Position numbers and translations under genes: made by a program
Shown here: in pieces, positions 8,403 to 16,832 of the stretch
How the letters are laid out: every line of letters starts with the position of its first letter
Numbering within the stretch: the first letter of the stretch is position 1
The notes under the pieces: model-generated
Databases searched by the model: none
Seen by the model: only the letters and a program-made list of their open reading frames with translations
What the model was told of the DNA's origin: nothing
Origin: JACDDK01 sp038198445
Lineage (GTDB): Bacteria > Actinomycetota > Rubrobacteria > Rubrobacterales > Rubrobacteraceae
Direction: 5' to 3'
Assembly (NCBI GenBank): GCA_038198445.1
Contig: JBBPZZ010000190.1
Coordinates: 1 to 49,397, forward strand
Length of the DNA stretch: 49,397 nt

Positions 8403-8430
8403 GAGCCCGGCGCGCAAAAGCGCCGGGCTC
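8403..8430 (-). terminator. Intrinsic terminator of the A-type Fe-S carrier gene
   Basis: A perfect 11-bp stem, GAGCCCGGCGC (8403-8413) and its complement (8420-8430), with a 6-base loop. On the minus strand it is followed by TTTTCTTGCTC. It lies just downstream of the gene ending at 8454. Confidence 0.85.
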
Positions 8431-8453
8431 TCGAAGTCTTGAGGTGTAAAGAT

Positions 8454-8798
8454 CTAGCAGGTGAAAGAGCTGCCGCAGCCGCAGCCACCCTGGACGTTCG
8501 GGTTGTTGACGGCGAAGCCGGCGCCCATAAGACCATCCACGTAGTCGAACTCGCTGCCGACGATGTAGGGGACGCTCATCGCGTCGATCAGGACCTTGAC
8601 GCCCTTGGCCTCCAGGACCTCGTCGTCGTCGCCGATCTCGTCGTCGAAGTAGATGGAGTACTGGAAACCCGAGCAACCGCCGGGGCGAACGCCGATGCGG
8701 AGGGCGAGGTCCTCTTCGCCTTCCTGCTCCATAAGCGCCTTTACTTTCTCGGCCGCGTTATCGGTTATGGATATGATCGTTGCCTGCTTCTGATCCAT
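8454..8798 (-). CDS. erpA: A-type iron-sulfur cluster carrier (HesB/IscA/ErpA family)
   Basis: 114 residues from ATG 8798, with GGGAGG a few bases upstream. The ATG is preferred over the in-frame GTG at 8804, which overlaps that ribosome site. The three conserved cysteines are visible: one in RPGGCSGFQY and two in the GGCGCGSSF end. AGFAVNNPNVQGGCGCG is the family signature. These proteins deliver [Fe-S] clusters to apo-enzymes in the cytoplasm. The gene is a single transcription unit with its own promoter (8844-8872) and terminator (8403-8430). Whether it is ErpA, IscA or SufA cannot be decided; no suf or isc genes are in the window. Confidence 0.85.
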   Translation of the reverse strand: MDQKQATIISITDNAAEKVKALMEQEGEEDLALRIGVRPGGCSGFQYSIYFDDEIGDDDEVLEAKGVKVLIDAMSVPYIVGSEFDYVDGLMGAGFAVNNPNVQGGCGCGSSFTC

Positions 8799-8843
8799 CA
8801 GCACCTCCCGAAGAATGCTGTAGAGGTCTATTTGAGTAGGATA

Positions 8844-8872
8844 ATTATTACACTACCATCCGTATAGGTCAA
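8844..8872 (-). promoter_or_regulatory. Sigma70-type promoter of the Fe-S carrier gene
   Basis: On the minus strand, the -35 TTGACC (8867-8872) and the -10 AATAAT (8844-8849) are separated by 17 bases; TAATAA with 16 is the alternative register. The locus is AT-rich against a GC-rich background and lies about 45 bases upstream of the start codon. Confidence 0.55.
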
Positions 8873-8883
8873 CGCTGGTTCGT

Positions 8884-11184
8884 CTAGCGCCGCCGGCGTA
8901 ACTTGCCCCGTAACGACTTGCCGAACCGAACCTTCGCCGCGGCGAGACCATACCCGGCTCGCGCTGCCAGTGAGGCGGGGTTTATCTCTCCGAGCAGCCG
9001 TCTCCAGCGAGGAAGCGCTTCCAACGCCCGCCTCGCCCGGCGGTAAGAGGACGATACGCGGCGGCTGGACCCAGTAATCCCCGCGGCGGAGTAGAGGTGT
9101 TCCGAATACGCCCCGGCGAAGTCTCTTAGCGGTTCTTCCTCGACTCCCACGGCCCCGGCCAGAAGCAGTATCCGCTCGGTCGGGGTAAGCGCGGGTGAAC
9201 CGGCTATGGCTCCCCTGCCCGGCGGTAGCAGATCTCGCAGACGCCCGAGGAGGTCCTGGTAGAAGTCCTCGGGGCGGCCCCGAGCTACCAGCGCGCGCTT
9301 GGTAAGCGGTACGGCGGCGATGAGGAGCACGGGCAAGAGCGCATAGACGGGCCACACGGGCGACGACCCTTCCTTCCGGGAAGCGGCCGTCTTCTTCTTT
9401 TCCTCCGGGGGTTTTTGAGCCTCCGCCGGTTGCTTCCCGGCATCTTTTTGTATCTGGCGGAAGGCCGGGTTATCGGGGCCGACGTCCTGCCGGGAGACGG
9501 GGATTTGGGGTCTTGGGGCGTTCACCTGCATGGCGGAAGGGACGGTGAAGCCGGGGGTGGGATCGAACGGGTACCATCCGACGCCGGGGAAGTAGATCTC
9601 CACCCACGTATGCATGTTGGCGCCCGTCACGACGTACTCGCCCTTCCTGACCTCATCGCCGGTCGTGGCGCCGTAGACGACTCTCGACGGAACGCCCATC
9701 TCACGAGCGATGAGCGCCATCGAGGTGGCGAACTGGGTACAGAAACCCTCCTTGTCACCGTCCTCGCTGAGGAACTCTTCTATCGCCCTGTCAGCCCGCT
9801 TGTAGCTCACGTCGAGGTTGTAGACGAAGCCTCCGTCGTAGAGCATGTACCGCTCTATGTCCCGCGCCTTCGCGTAGGGTGTCCTCGGAGAGTAGCGGCG
9901 TTGTATCTTGTCCGCGGTTTTGGCGATGACTTCGGGAGAGTCCCCTGGTAGCTGAAGAAATTTCTGCGTCACGGACGCCGGGTAGTCCTCGCCCGAGTAG
10001 CGAAGCTGAGCCTCCGTGGGCTGCGGGACTTCGGAGAGCACACGGTACTCGCTACCCTCGGCCAGCGGCCGTTTCACGGTCCAGGATCCATCGGAGTTCT
10101 GCCTGGCATCATATGGGTCCAGGGAGGACTGGACGATCCTGTACCCTCCGAAGATGCGGTCGGTCCTGGCGTCCATTACCTGTACGGTCTGAGGCACTAA
10201 CCTTGTCGGCACGTCGGCTGACACTTCTTCTCCGTAGTCCTGGCCGGGTTGGGTCGTGTCTGACCAGCGGACGCCATCGAAGTGGTCCAGGGTGCCTCCC
10301 CGCCAGTAGAGAGGCTCGGTGCTCTGTATCTTCATCAGCTTTGCATCCCTGCCATAGGTCAGGTAGTCGCCGACATCGGCCTGCACGTCGAGCCGGGAGG
10401 TCCCGCCAGCCCCGATGCGGGTCCAGTCTATGAGCCCCTGGCTGAACGTCTCATGAGAGAGCGGCGCTTTCGGAAGCGCGAGCACGAGCGCCACCACCGC
10501 CACGCCTGCGAAGATCCCAGGTCCCATGACCTTCCCGCCAACGCCCCGCGCGTCCGCGCTGCCCGAGAAGAGGAGTAAGGCTACAGCGGAGACCAGGAAC
10601 ACCGCGAAGAAGGGTCCCGCGCCATCCTCGAAACTGATGGTGGATAGGACACCAATGGTAAGCCCCAGGACGGCCACGGAGATCACCGGGCTCTCCTCGT
10701 ACAGAGTCGCCGAGACGGCGAACGCTCCCACGATGATGACCAGCGGTATCAGTATGACGAGTAGTCCCGGCTGGAGGTCGTAGGGTATCGGCTGGGCATA
10801 CATGGTCTCCGCGGCCTGGTACACGTCCGTACCTATCCTGATAAACCATTCCCGCCAACGCTCTATGTAAGTGTCCAGGCCGGAGCGCGGCGCGAACGGC
10901 GGCAACCCGTAGACGGCGAGCATCGTGTAGAGGATAGCCACCGGAAAGACGAGCACGAACCGGTACCGTCCGGCGGAGCCGACGAGCACCGCCGCGAGCG
11001 CGGCGAAGAGCATAGCCCACAGAGCGTGGCCGCCGGTGATCGTCACCAGCGAATGATTGCCGAAACCTCCGTCGAGACCGTCGATGGTCTCCCCGGTGAA
11101 CAGTATGCTGAACGCTCCGCCGGCCGCGAGCGCCGCGACGCACAGCGAGATCCAGACCCGCCATCCGCCCGGATAGCGCCCCAT
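8884..11184 (-). CDS. Membrane-bound transglutaminase-like protein (TgpA/DUF3488 type)
   Basis: 766 residues. The N-terminal third holds a bundle of hydrophobic helices (about 12-200, DUF3488-like). A periplasmic transglutaminase core follows, with the catalytic Cys in EGFCTQFATSMAL (about residue 482), His in GANMHTWVEIYF and Asp in FDPTPGF. A further helix lies near residue 610 (VYALLPVLLIAAVPLTK), followed by a cytoplasmic DUF4129-like tail. ATG 11184 overlaps the stop of the DUF58 gene (TAATG), so translation is coupled; longer readings overlap that gene. The moxR-DUF58-tgpA arrangement is common, and its products are thought to act at the cell surface, but the substrate is unknown. Confidence 0.85.
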   Translation of the reverse strand: MGRYPGGWRVWISLCVAALAAGGAFSILFTGETIDGLDGGFGNHSLVTITGGHALWAMLFAALAAVLVGSAGRYRFVLVFPVAILYTMLAVYGLPPFAPRSGLDTYIERWREWFIRIGTDVYQAAETMYAQPIPYDLQPGLLVILIPLVIIVGAFAVSATLYEESPVISVAVLGLTIGVLSTISFEDGAGPFFAVFLVSAVALLLFSGSADARGVGGKVMGPGIFAGVAVVALVLALPKAPLSHETFSQGLIDWTRIGAGGTSRLDVQADVGDYLTYGRDAKLMKIQSTEPLYWRGGTLDHFDGVRWSDTTQPGQDYGEEVSADVPTRLVPQTVQVMDARTDRIFGGYRIVQSSLDPYDARQNSDGSWTVKRPLAEGSEYRVLSEVPQPTEAQLRYSGEDYPASVTQKFLQLPGDSPEVIAKTADKIQRRYSPRTPYAKARDIERYMLYDGGFVYNLDVSYKRADRAIEEFLSEDGDKEGFCTQFATSMALIAREMGVPSRVVYGATTGDEVRKGEYVVTGANMHTWVEIYFPGVGWYPFDPTPGFTVPSAMQVNAPRPQIPVSRQDVGPDNPAFRQIQKDAGKQPAEAQKPPEEKKKTAASRKEGSSPVWPVYALLPVLLIAAVPLTKRALVARGRPEDFYQDLLGRLRDLLPPGRGAIAGSPALTPTERILLLAGAVGVEEEPLRDFAGAYSEHLYSAAGITGSSRRVSSSYRRARRALEALPRWRRLLGEINPASLAARAGYGLAAAKVRFGKSLRGKLRRRR

Positions 11185-12479
11185 TACCCGGCCCCCCGTA
11201 CTCCGGTCCTCCGCACCCGCGCTCCACCGGATAGTGCCGCCACTCCCTCGGGGTGACGCGCGACCAGCACTTGCGCCCCCGCCGCCTCCAGACGCCCGAT
11301 TTCCCGCGCGAACTCCGTCTCGCGGTTCTGTAAACTGGAGCCTCCGCGTCCGCCCCGGTAAGTATGAGAGGCGAACGAGACGACGATCACCAGCAGACCC
11401 GTACCCCTCAGCTTCCTGACGCACGCCGGAAGCTCCTCGTCCCCGCCGCGCGAGATGAGCACGACCCCCTCTCCGAGCGAGTTCCTCTCCTCCAGGACAG
11501 CTTCGCCGAGGTCCTTGTAACCGTCGGTCCTCACCGACGCCAGTGTCCGCATCGCCCGCCAGTAGGAAGCCTCCTCGGCGCCGAACTCCGTCTTGCTCCC
11601 CACTCCATCCGTGCAGAGCAGACGCGCCGGCAGACGCTCGTCAAAGAGATGGGTGAGGACCGAAGCAGCCGCCGAGACGGCGTCTTCGACTTCCGCCTCC
11701 TGGACGCGGAGACCTCGGCGGCGCAGGTCCAGGGCCACGGTGTATCGCCGCGGGGCTTCCAGGGCGAACTCCTTGACGAAAAGCTCGCCGGTGCGGGCGA
11801 CGCTCTTCCAGTGGATGTGCCGCCTATCATCTCCCCGGCGGTACTCCCGAAGCCCCGCGAACTCGTCCCCCCGTTGGCCGCGCGAGCCGTGGGATCCAGC
11901 CTCGGAGTTGCCGCCGCGCAGGGGGAAGCCCGGCAAGTCGTGGACCTTCGGGTAGACGACGACCTCCGTCTTCCCGGTGAACCCGCGCGAGAAGCGCAGG
12001 AGACCGAACGGGTCCAGGACCCGCACCTCCGAAGGACCGAGCTCGTAGATACCTCGGCGGTTGAAGGTAACGGGGACTTCGACCGTGGCGCCGCCGTTCC
12101 CGTAAAGCCGCCGCGCCTCGAAGGTCTTGGGCTCCGGCAGACGGTCCACAACGCTCGCCCTCGCGATGTCGAAATGTGAGTCGTTGGTGATCCGGAGTTC
12201 TATCCTGGCCTGTTCCCCGGCCGTGAAATGAAAGCCCGGCGGCAGGCCGCGCGAGAACCCGAGCCGCCTGGAGCTAAAGAACCCAAGCACGAGGGCGACT
12301 ACGGGCAACATGAGCAGCGCGTAGCCGAGTTGATGGAACTGGGTCGTTCCGATCAGACGCGCCACGAAGACGACGATAATTCCGATCACGAGCACCTGCC
12401 AGCCGCGGGCAGTGGGCCGCACGGAGGTCTTGGTGGCGCGTTCCTTACGCGAGCGCCGGAACGAACGCCACCAGCGCAA
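11184..12479 (-). CDS. DUF58 domain protein
   Basis: 431 residues. Two hydrophobic helices near residues 28-70 are followed by a beta-rich segment and the DUF58 motif GDEFAGLREYRRGDDRRHIHWKS, here split by natural variation but clearly present as R-x-Y-x-x-GD-x-R-x-I-HWK. The C-terminal part resembles a von Willebrand A-like domain (VALDLRRRG, VLISRGGDEE). It lies 3 bp downstream of moxR and overlaps tgpA by one base. The family acts with MoxR ATPases, probably as a client or adaptor for metal-dependent assembly at the membrane. Confidence 0.85.
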   Translation of the reverse strand: MRWWRSFRRSRKERATKTSVRPTARGWQVLVIGIIVVFVARLIGTTQFHQLGYALLMLPVVALVLGFFSSRRLGFSRGLPPGFHFTAGEQARIELRITNDSHFDIARASVVDRLPEPKTFEARRLYGNGGATVEVPVTFNRRGIYELGPSEVRVLDPFGLLRFSRGFTGKTEVVVYPKVHDLPGFPLRGGNSEAGSHGSRGQRGDEFAGLREYRRGDDRRHIHWKSVARTGELFVKEFALEAPRRYTVALDLRRRGLRVQEAEVEDAVSAAASVLTHLFDERLPARLLCTDGVGSKTEFGAEEASYWRAMRTLASVRTDGYKDLGEAVLEERNSLGEGVVLISRGGDEELPACVRKLRGTGLLVIVVSFASHTYRGGRGGSSLQNRETEFAREIGRLEAAGAQVLVARHPEGVAALSGGARVRRTGVRGAG

Positions 12480-12482
12480 GTT

Positions 12483-13454
12483 CTACACCGCCTCGGTTAC
12501 CGGGACGGAGCGGAGGATCTCTCGCACTATCTCATCGGCGGCGCCCTGCCCTCCACCGGAGCCGGCGAAACCGTTTCTGGAGCCTCGCGATTCCGCGGAC
12601 GGGATTATCCTGTGCGGAAGCACCACCGGGGCCAGAGCCTTCACGTCGTCCGGCGTGCAGTACGAACGTCCGCTTGCGGCGGCGTTGGACCTCGCGGCGG
12701 CCAAAAGCATCCGGCTGGCCCTCGGCGACGCGCCGAGGTAGACCTCCCGGTGGTCCCTGGTCGCGGAGGTAACGGAGACTATGTAGCGCAGCACGGCCTC
12801 GCTCGCGTGGACCTCCTCCACCAGCCGGCGCATCTCCAGGAACTCCTCGACGCTCATCACCGGGCCGAGGTTCGCTACCGGGTCCCGCGAGAGCTTCAGC
12901 ATCTCTATCTCCGAGTCGTCGTCCGGGTAGCCGAGGTCCATCTTGATCATGAACCGGTCCAGCTCCGCGTGCGGCAGCGGATAGGTCCCCTCGTGTTCCA
13001 CGGGGTTCTGGGTCGCCAACACGCTGAAGGGCCGCGGAAGGTGGCGCGTGGCGCCATCGACCGTCACGGAGCCTTCCTCCATCGCCTCAAGAAGCGCGCT
13101 CTGGGTCTTCGGACTGGCGCGGTTGATCTCATCGGCCAGCACCACGTTGGAGAATACCGGACCTGCCCAGAACTCGAACTCTCCCTCGCCCTGGTTGTAG
13201 ACGTTCAGTCCCGTAACATCGGCGGGGAGAAGGTCCGGGGTGAACTGTATCCGCCGGAACTCAGCCTTGATCGAGCGGGCCAGAGACTTTGCTAGAAGCG
13301 TCTTCCCCACGCCCGGCACGTCTTCGATCAGGACGTGCCCTCCGGCCAGTACCGCCACCACCGCCAGAGAGATGTTCTCGCTCTTGCCCGAAACGGCGCG
13401 CCCGATGTTGGCGACTATCCGTCCGACTCTCTCCGAAAAATCGTTATAGTCCAA
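12483..13454 (-). CDS. MoxR family AAA+ ATPase
   Basis: 323 residues. Walker A is GVGKT (about 48-52) in VLIEDVPGVGKTLLAKSLA, and Walker B is VVLADEINRA (about 104-113). Sensor 1 is in SVLATQNPVEHEGTYPLP. The C-terminal lid domain is complete. It is the first gene of the moxR-DUF58-tgpA operon. MoxR proteins are ATP-driven chaperone-like factors that help mature or assemble surface complexes. The upstream 110 bp separate it from the frameshifted rpiB, and I see no clear consensus promoter there. Confidence 0.9.
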   Translation of the reverse strand: MDYNDFSERVGRIVANIGRAVSGKSENISLAVVAVLAGGHVLIEDVPGVGKTLLAKSLARSIKAEFRRIQFTPDLLPADVTGLNVYNQGEGEFEFWAGPVFSNVVLADEINRASPKTQSALLEAMEEGSVTVDGATRHLPRPFSVLATQNPVEHEGTYPLPHAELDRFMIKMDLGYPDDDSEIEMLKLSRDPVANLGPVMSVEEFLEMRRLVEEVHASEAVLRYIVSVTSATRDHREVYLGASPRASRMLLAAARSNAAASGRSYCTPDDVKALAPVVLPHRIIPSAESRGSRNGFAGSGGGQGAADEIVREILRSVPVTEAV

Positions 13455-13567
13455 AGGGGCTCCGCTAATAAACTAGACAACGAAGAAAGAGTATACCAAG
13501 CGATCAACAACAGCCGGGTAATGAAAGATGATCCCCGAAGGAGCGCGGTCATCCTTCGCCCCGTGTT

Positions 13568-14045
13568 CTATAGACTGCCGCGCTCTTCGTAATCGGTTAT
13601 GAGGCTTACCTTGTGGGCCGAGGGAGACGACGCATCGAACTCGTACCCGAGCCACTGTCCCACTATACGGTCGGCCAGCTCCGGTGCTATCACGCGCTCG
13701 CCCAGGCACAATACCTGACAGTTGTTGGAAAGTATGGACCTCTCGATGGAGTAGGGATCATGGGCGACCGCGGCCCGCACCCCGCGCACTTTGTTGGCGG
13801 ATATCGCCTCGCCCAGTCCCGTGCCACCGAAAAGCACGGCCCCTGTCCGCTTCGCCCCGTGCGACCGCTTCGGCGGCTTTTATGCATACAATCGGGTACT
13901 CGGTCTTGTCACCCTCGTCCATTACGCCGAAATCGCGGACTTCTTTTACCCGCGCATCGTCCTGCAGTTTTTCCTTTATGAAGTTCTTGAGGTTTACCCC
14001 CGCGTCGTCGGAGCCCACGGCTACCACGTACTGTTTACCGTCCAT
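13568..14045 (-). pseudogene. rpiB: RpiB/LacAB family sugar-phosphate isomerase, single-base frameshift
   Basis: The N-terminal frame (ATG 14045) reads VAVGSDDAGVNLKNFIKEKL to EAVARGEADRG. It then shifts by one base near 13838-13843 (a GGGGCC run), and the second frame continues VLFGGTGLGEAISANKVRG to the stop at 13568. Joined, the protein is about 158 residues and complete for an RpiB-type isomerase, including the GTG-x-G substrate loop and the SNNCQVLCLGERV segment. The first metal/substrate motif reads SDDAG rather than SDHAG, as in tetrose-phosphate-type relatives. One extra base explains everything, so this is either a recent inactivation or a sequence error. Confidence 0.8.
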
Positions 14046-14072
14046 CGCCCTACTCCTTCTCTAAAGTGCCGG

Positions 14073-14612
14073 CTATGCCAGGGAGGCGTCGCCGTAGAAC
14101 TGCTCGACGTAGCGGCGCTGTATCTCGTTGAGCCCCCGAGAGTACCAGACCATCACCACGTAGCGCGGCTCCTTGGGCGTGCTCTTCGGGTACATGCCGC
14201 ACTCCATCGGCAGACGATTGCTCTTCCTCGCGTTGCACTTGGTGCAGGCCGTCACCACGTTGTCCCAGGTGTTTCCGCCGCCGCGCGAGATCGGTTTGAC
14301 ATGGTCCCGCGTAAGGCAGTCGCGGCGGTTCAGGTCGTCGCGGTGCTTGCCGCAGTACTGGCAGCGGTAGTTATCGCGGGCAAACAGGATGGTATTCGTA
14401 ACGTGACGGCGCAGACGGCGCGGTATCTCGACGAACTTGATGAGCCGGATCACCAGCGGATAAGGGTACTCGGCCCTCTCCGAGCGGAACCGCCGGTCCA
14501 GGTTGGCCTCCACGATCTCGGCCTTCTCGGAGACGACGAGGACGATAGCCCTCTTGACCGGAACCAGGGCCACGGGCTCGTAGCTGGCGTTTAAAGTCAG
14601 ACATCGTGCCAC
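14073..14612 (-). CDS. HNH endonuclease family protein
   Basis: 179 residues. The zinc-ribbon HNH motif is complete: YRCQYCG, then CLTRDHVKPISRGGGNTWDNVVTACTKCNARK, with two CxxC pairs and the DH pair of the active site. The N-terminal half (LTLNASYEPVALVPVKRAIVLV) is typical of a widespread actinobacterial and cyanobacterial HNH subfamily without a known mobile element. Function is uncharacterised; a DNA repair or processing role is plausible. It is transcribed in the same direction as the rpiB remnant, 27 bp upstream of it. Confidence 0.85.
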   Translation of the reverse strand: MARCLTLNASYEPVALVPVKRAIVLVVSEKAEIVEANLDRRFRSERAEYPYPLVIRLIKFVEIPRRLRRHVTNTILFARDNYRCQYCGKHRDDLNRRDCLTRDHVKPISRGGGNTWDNVVTACTKCNARKSNRLPMECGMYPKSTPKEPRYVVMVWYSRGLNEIQRRYVEQFYGDASLA

Positions 14613-14666
14613 GGAGGCATTTTAACATAGCGCAATGCTTGACTGCGTAAAATCCGCGTTACGAAG

Positions 14667-14981
14667 CTAGAAAGTGGCACAATTCAGAGTCTTCGACTCC
14701 GTGCCGCGCGGGATCAGGACGAAAGACCCCGGCCCGGCCTTCAGGTCTTCGCCATCGGCGCGGTAGGTGATCTCACCATCCATGATGAAGAACTGCTCGT
14801 CCTGGTCGTGGTAGTGGGGCCCGGGACCGGAGCCCCGCGGGCAGAGCTCCCACATCAGGGAGTAACCGCCACCTGTCCGCTCCCCGGTGGCGAGCATCAC
14901 CCAGAGTATTCCGACCATCCAGTACGCAGGCCCTTGCTCGACGGTGTCGATATACGGCGCCGCCTTCGCTTCCTCGTTCAT
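14667..14981 (-). CDS. Short cupin-domain protein, probably C-terminally truncated
   Basis: 104 residues from ATG 14981. GPGPHYHDQDEQFFIMDGEITYRADG carries the cupin metal motif (H-x-H, four residues, E). Compared with the related cupin at 16223-16735, it matches through LIPRGT and then ends with an unrelated ten-residue tail, lacking the last beta strands and the second His of the cupin fold. An inverted repeat (GGCAC/GTGCC enclosing GAGTC-GAA-GACTC) sits at the abnormal end. It may be a broken copy or a frameshift near 14690. Function is unknown. Confidence 0.6.
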   Translation of the reverse strand: MNEEAKAAPYIDTVEQGPAYWMVGILWVMLATGERTGGGYSLMWELCPRGSGPGPHYHDQDEQFFIMDGEITYRADGEDLKAGPGSFVLIPRGTESKTLNCATF

Positions 14982-15099
14982 CGGCCCGTTCCTTTCCACT
15001 TCGTTTGCTGTGCCATGGTCCGCGCCCCTCGCAATCCCGAAGTTGCCTGGACTACCGCGCAGATCGGGCGGTATGGAGGGTCCGCCACTCTATTCCCCG

Positions 15100-15648
15100 T
15101 CATCCAAGGATGGGAGGCGCGGAGGCCTCTTCGATCCCCTCTTTCGCGAGGCGCTCGCATACTTCCTCGACCTTCTGTGTGTCGAGGTAGGCGTGTAGGC
15201 CGACCAACCGGCCCCACGAGAAGCGCAGGACGTGGGTACCCTCGTTCACGTAGGGCAACCCGTCGGCCGGACGCGCCCGGTCGACCCACTCGCTCACCGC
15301 CACCGTCCGCCACGGCCACCCGCGCACCAGCACCCTTTTGACCTCGAAGTTCAGCCCCGGAAACAGCCTGTACAGGCGCTCGAACCAGCGTCCGAGGGCC
15401 TCCCTGCTGTGGCGGGTGCCGCCGAGGGCATGCTCCCCGGAGAAAGTGTGCTCCACGTCGGAAGCGCAGGCCATGAGCAAGGTCTGGTAGTCGCCAGCGC
15501 TCAGGCGACCGAAAGCGACGCGTACCACCCCCTCTACCGCGTACCGGTAGGCGGCCGGTGCCATCGCGCCTCCGAGCACCACCGTGAGGGCCTTTCGACC
15601 CGGTACGTTAGCTTTCAAGATACTCTCCTTCTCTACGTTGCCCGTCAT
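15100..15648 (-). CDS. SnoaL-like / NTF2-fold protein
   Basis: 182 residues. ATG 15648 has GGAGG 6 bases upstream. Residues about 35-150 fit an NTF2-like (SnoaL) alpha+beta barrel: FGRLSAGDYQTLLMACASDVEHTF, then ALGRWFERLYRLFPGLNFEVKRV and TVAVSEWVDRA, and GLPYVNEGTHVLRFSWGRL. Family members include small-molecule cyclases and isomerases as well as binding proteins; no catalytic assignment is possible. It belongs to a minus-strand cluster of small redox or ligand-binding genes (14667-17741). Confidence 0.7.
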   Translation of the reverse strand: MTGNVEKESILKANVPGRKALTVVLGGAMAPAAYRYAVEGVVRVAFGRLSAGDYQTLLMACASDVEHTFSGEHALGGTRHSREALGRWFERLYRLFPGLNFEVKRVLVRGWPWRTVAVSEWVDRARPADGLPYVNEGTHVLRFSWGRLVGLHAYLDTQKVEEVCERLAKEGIEEASAPPILG

Positions 15649-15745
15649 CGGAACCTCCGCCGTGTGTCGGGTGTTTCGTGATGATGCCTGCCGTGATCGT
15701 CCGCTCGAAGCCGCCGTTACCGAAAACCCTGCCGACAGCGGTGAA

Positions 15746-16138
15746 CTAACCCACGCCGCTGATCTTCTCGGGCTCGATGGAGATGGTCACGCGCGTCTGG
15801 TCTCGGCCCCCGAACCAGGGGTAGGGCGCGCCGAGGTACTTCTGAGACAGCTTCTCGATGTGCTCTGCTCCGCCGTCCGTGGTGACGTCCACCACCCGGC
15901 CGCGCACCTGGAAGTATCGGCGGGGGTTGTCGGGGTCGGAGACGGCGACGGCCACGCGCGGGTCGCGCTCTATGTTCCTGACCTTGAGGAAGCCCTGCAC
16001 GCTGTTTATGAGCACGTGCTCTCCGTCTGTATCGACCCAGGTCTGGGTGGGCTGGGGCGAGCCGTCGGCCATCGTGGTGGCGATGTAGCAGGTGCTGGGG
16101 CGATTTAGCAACTCGAGCAGGTCTTGGGATAGTTCCAT
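15746..16138 (-). CDS. FMN/F420-binding split-barrel (PNPOx-like) protein
   Basis: 130 residues, ATG 16138, with AGGGAG upstream. The pattern RPSTCYIATTMADGSPQPTQTW, VLINSVQGFLKVRNIERDPRVAVAV, YFQVRGRVVDVT matches the FDOR-B type split-barrel proteins, in which actinobacteria use cofactor F420 or FMN to reduce small molecules. It is full length for the family. The choice of F420 over FMN rests on resemblance to actinobacterial homologues and is not proven by a visible residue. Confidence 0.8.
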   Translation of the reverse strand: MELSQDLLELLNRPSTCYIATTMADGSPQPTQTWVDTDGEHVLINSVQGFLKVRNIERDPRVAVAVSDPDNPRRYFQVRGRVVDVTTDGGAEHIEKLSQKYLGAPYPWFGGRDQTRVTISIEPEKISGVG

Positions 16139-16222
16139 GCGTGGTCTCCCTTTCTTGGCGTATGACGTTTCGGATCTTTGGCCGCCTGCGGGCGGCTCAG
16201 CGACCCGCGGGCGGCAGAGACT

Positions 16223-16735
16223 TCAGAATCCCGTCTGCGTGTGGAGTTCGCGGATGCGGTCGAGGAAGGCCTGCCCCTTGCCGGGATCGACCTGGCGCGG
16301 GTCCGCGCCCACGCCGGCGGGCGGCAGCGTCTTCTCGGTCGCGGGCACGGCGAGGAAGGCGAGGTGGTCGTCCCAACCGCCGGGCGTGTAGAAGTTCAGC
16401 GCCCGCACGGTGTCGGACGTGACGGTGAAGGCGTGGGTCGTGCCGCGCGGGACCCACACCGTGTCGCCCGTCTTGGCGAGCACCGTTTGCCGGTCGTCGT
16501 CGGCGCCCAGCGTGTATTCGATCTCGCCGTCGAGAAGGTGAAATCCCTCGTCGTAGCGCTCGTGCCGGTGCGGAGGGGGACCCGCGCCTTTGGGCATAAG
16601 CTGGTCGATGAGCGTGAACTGCCCGCCCGTGGCTTCGGCGGAGAGCAGGACGTGCCAGAGGATGCCGACCTGCCAGTAGCTCGGCACGTCCTCGGCTTGG
16701 AGGACGTAGGGCGGGAGGTGGGACTGGTCGGTCAT
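16223..16735 (-). CDS. Cupin-domain protein
   Basis: 170 residues from ATG 16735, with GGAGG 7 bases upstream; an earlier in-frame start at 16786 adds a basic, unlikely leader. The cupin motif 1 is PPPHRHERYDEGFHLLDGEIEY (two His, Glu), and motif 2 includes GDTVWVPRGTTHAF. It is related to the truncated cupin at 14667, sharing a YW-x-V-GILW opening. Single-cupin proteins of this kind include quercetinase-like dioxygenases and sugar-binding proteins; the substrate is unknown. Confidence 0.75.
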   Translation of the reverse strand: MTDQSHLPPYVLQAEDVPSYWQVGILWHVLLSAEATGGQFTLIDQLMPKGAGPPPHRHERYDEGFHLLDGEIEYTLGADDDRQTVLAKTGDTVWVPRGTTHAFTVTSDTVRALNFYTPGGWDDHLAFLAVPATEKTLPPAGVGADPRQVDPGKGQAFLDRIRELHTQTGF

Positions 16736-16832
16736 GCGGTGCCTCCTTCGGTGGATCGGGGATGGCTGCGGGTGGGACGCACGCACGCCGGGATGCCGGC
16801 TCCGGGTCCGGTGCCGGCGGGGGTCACGGCGG

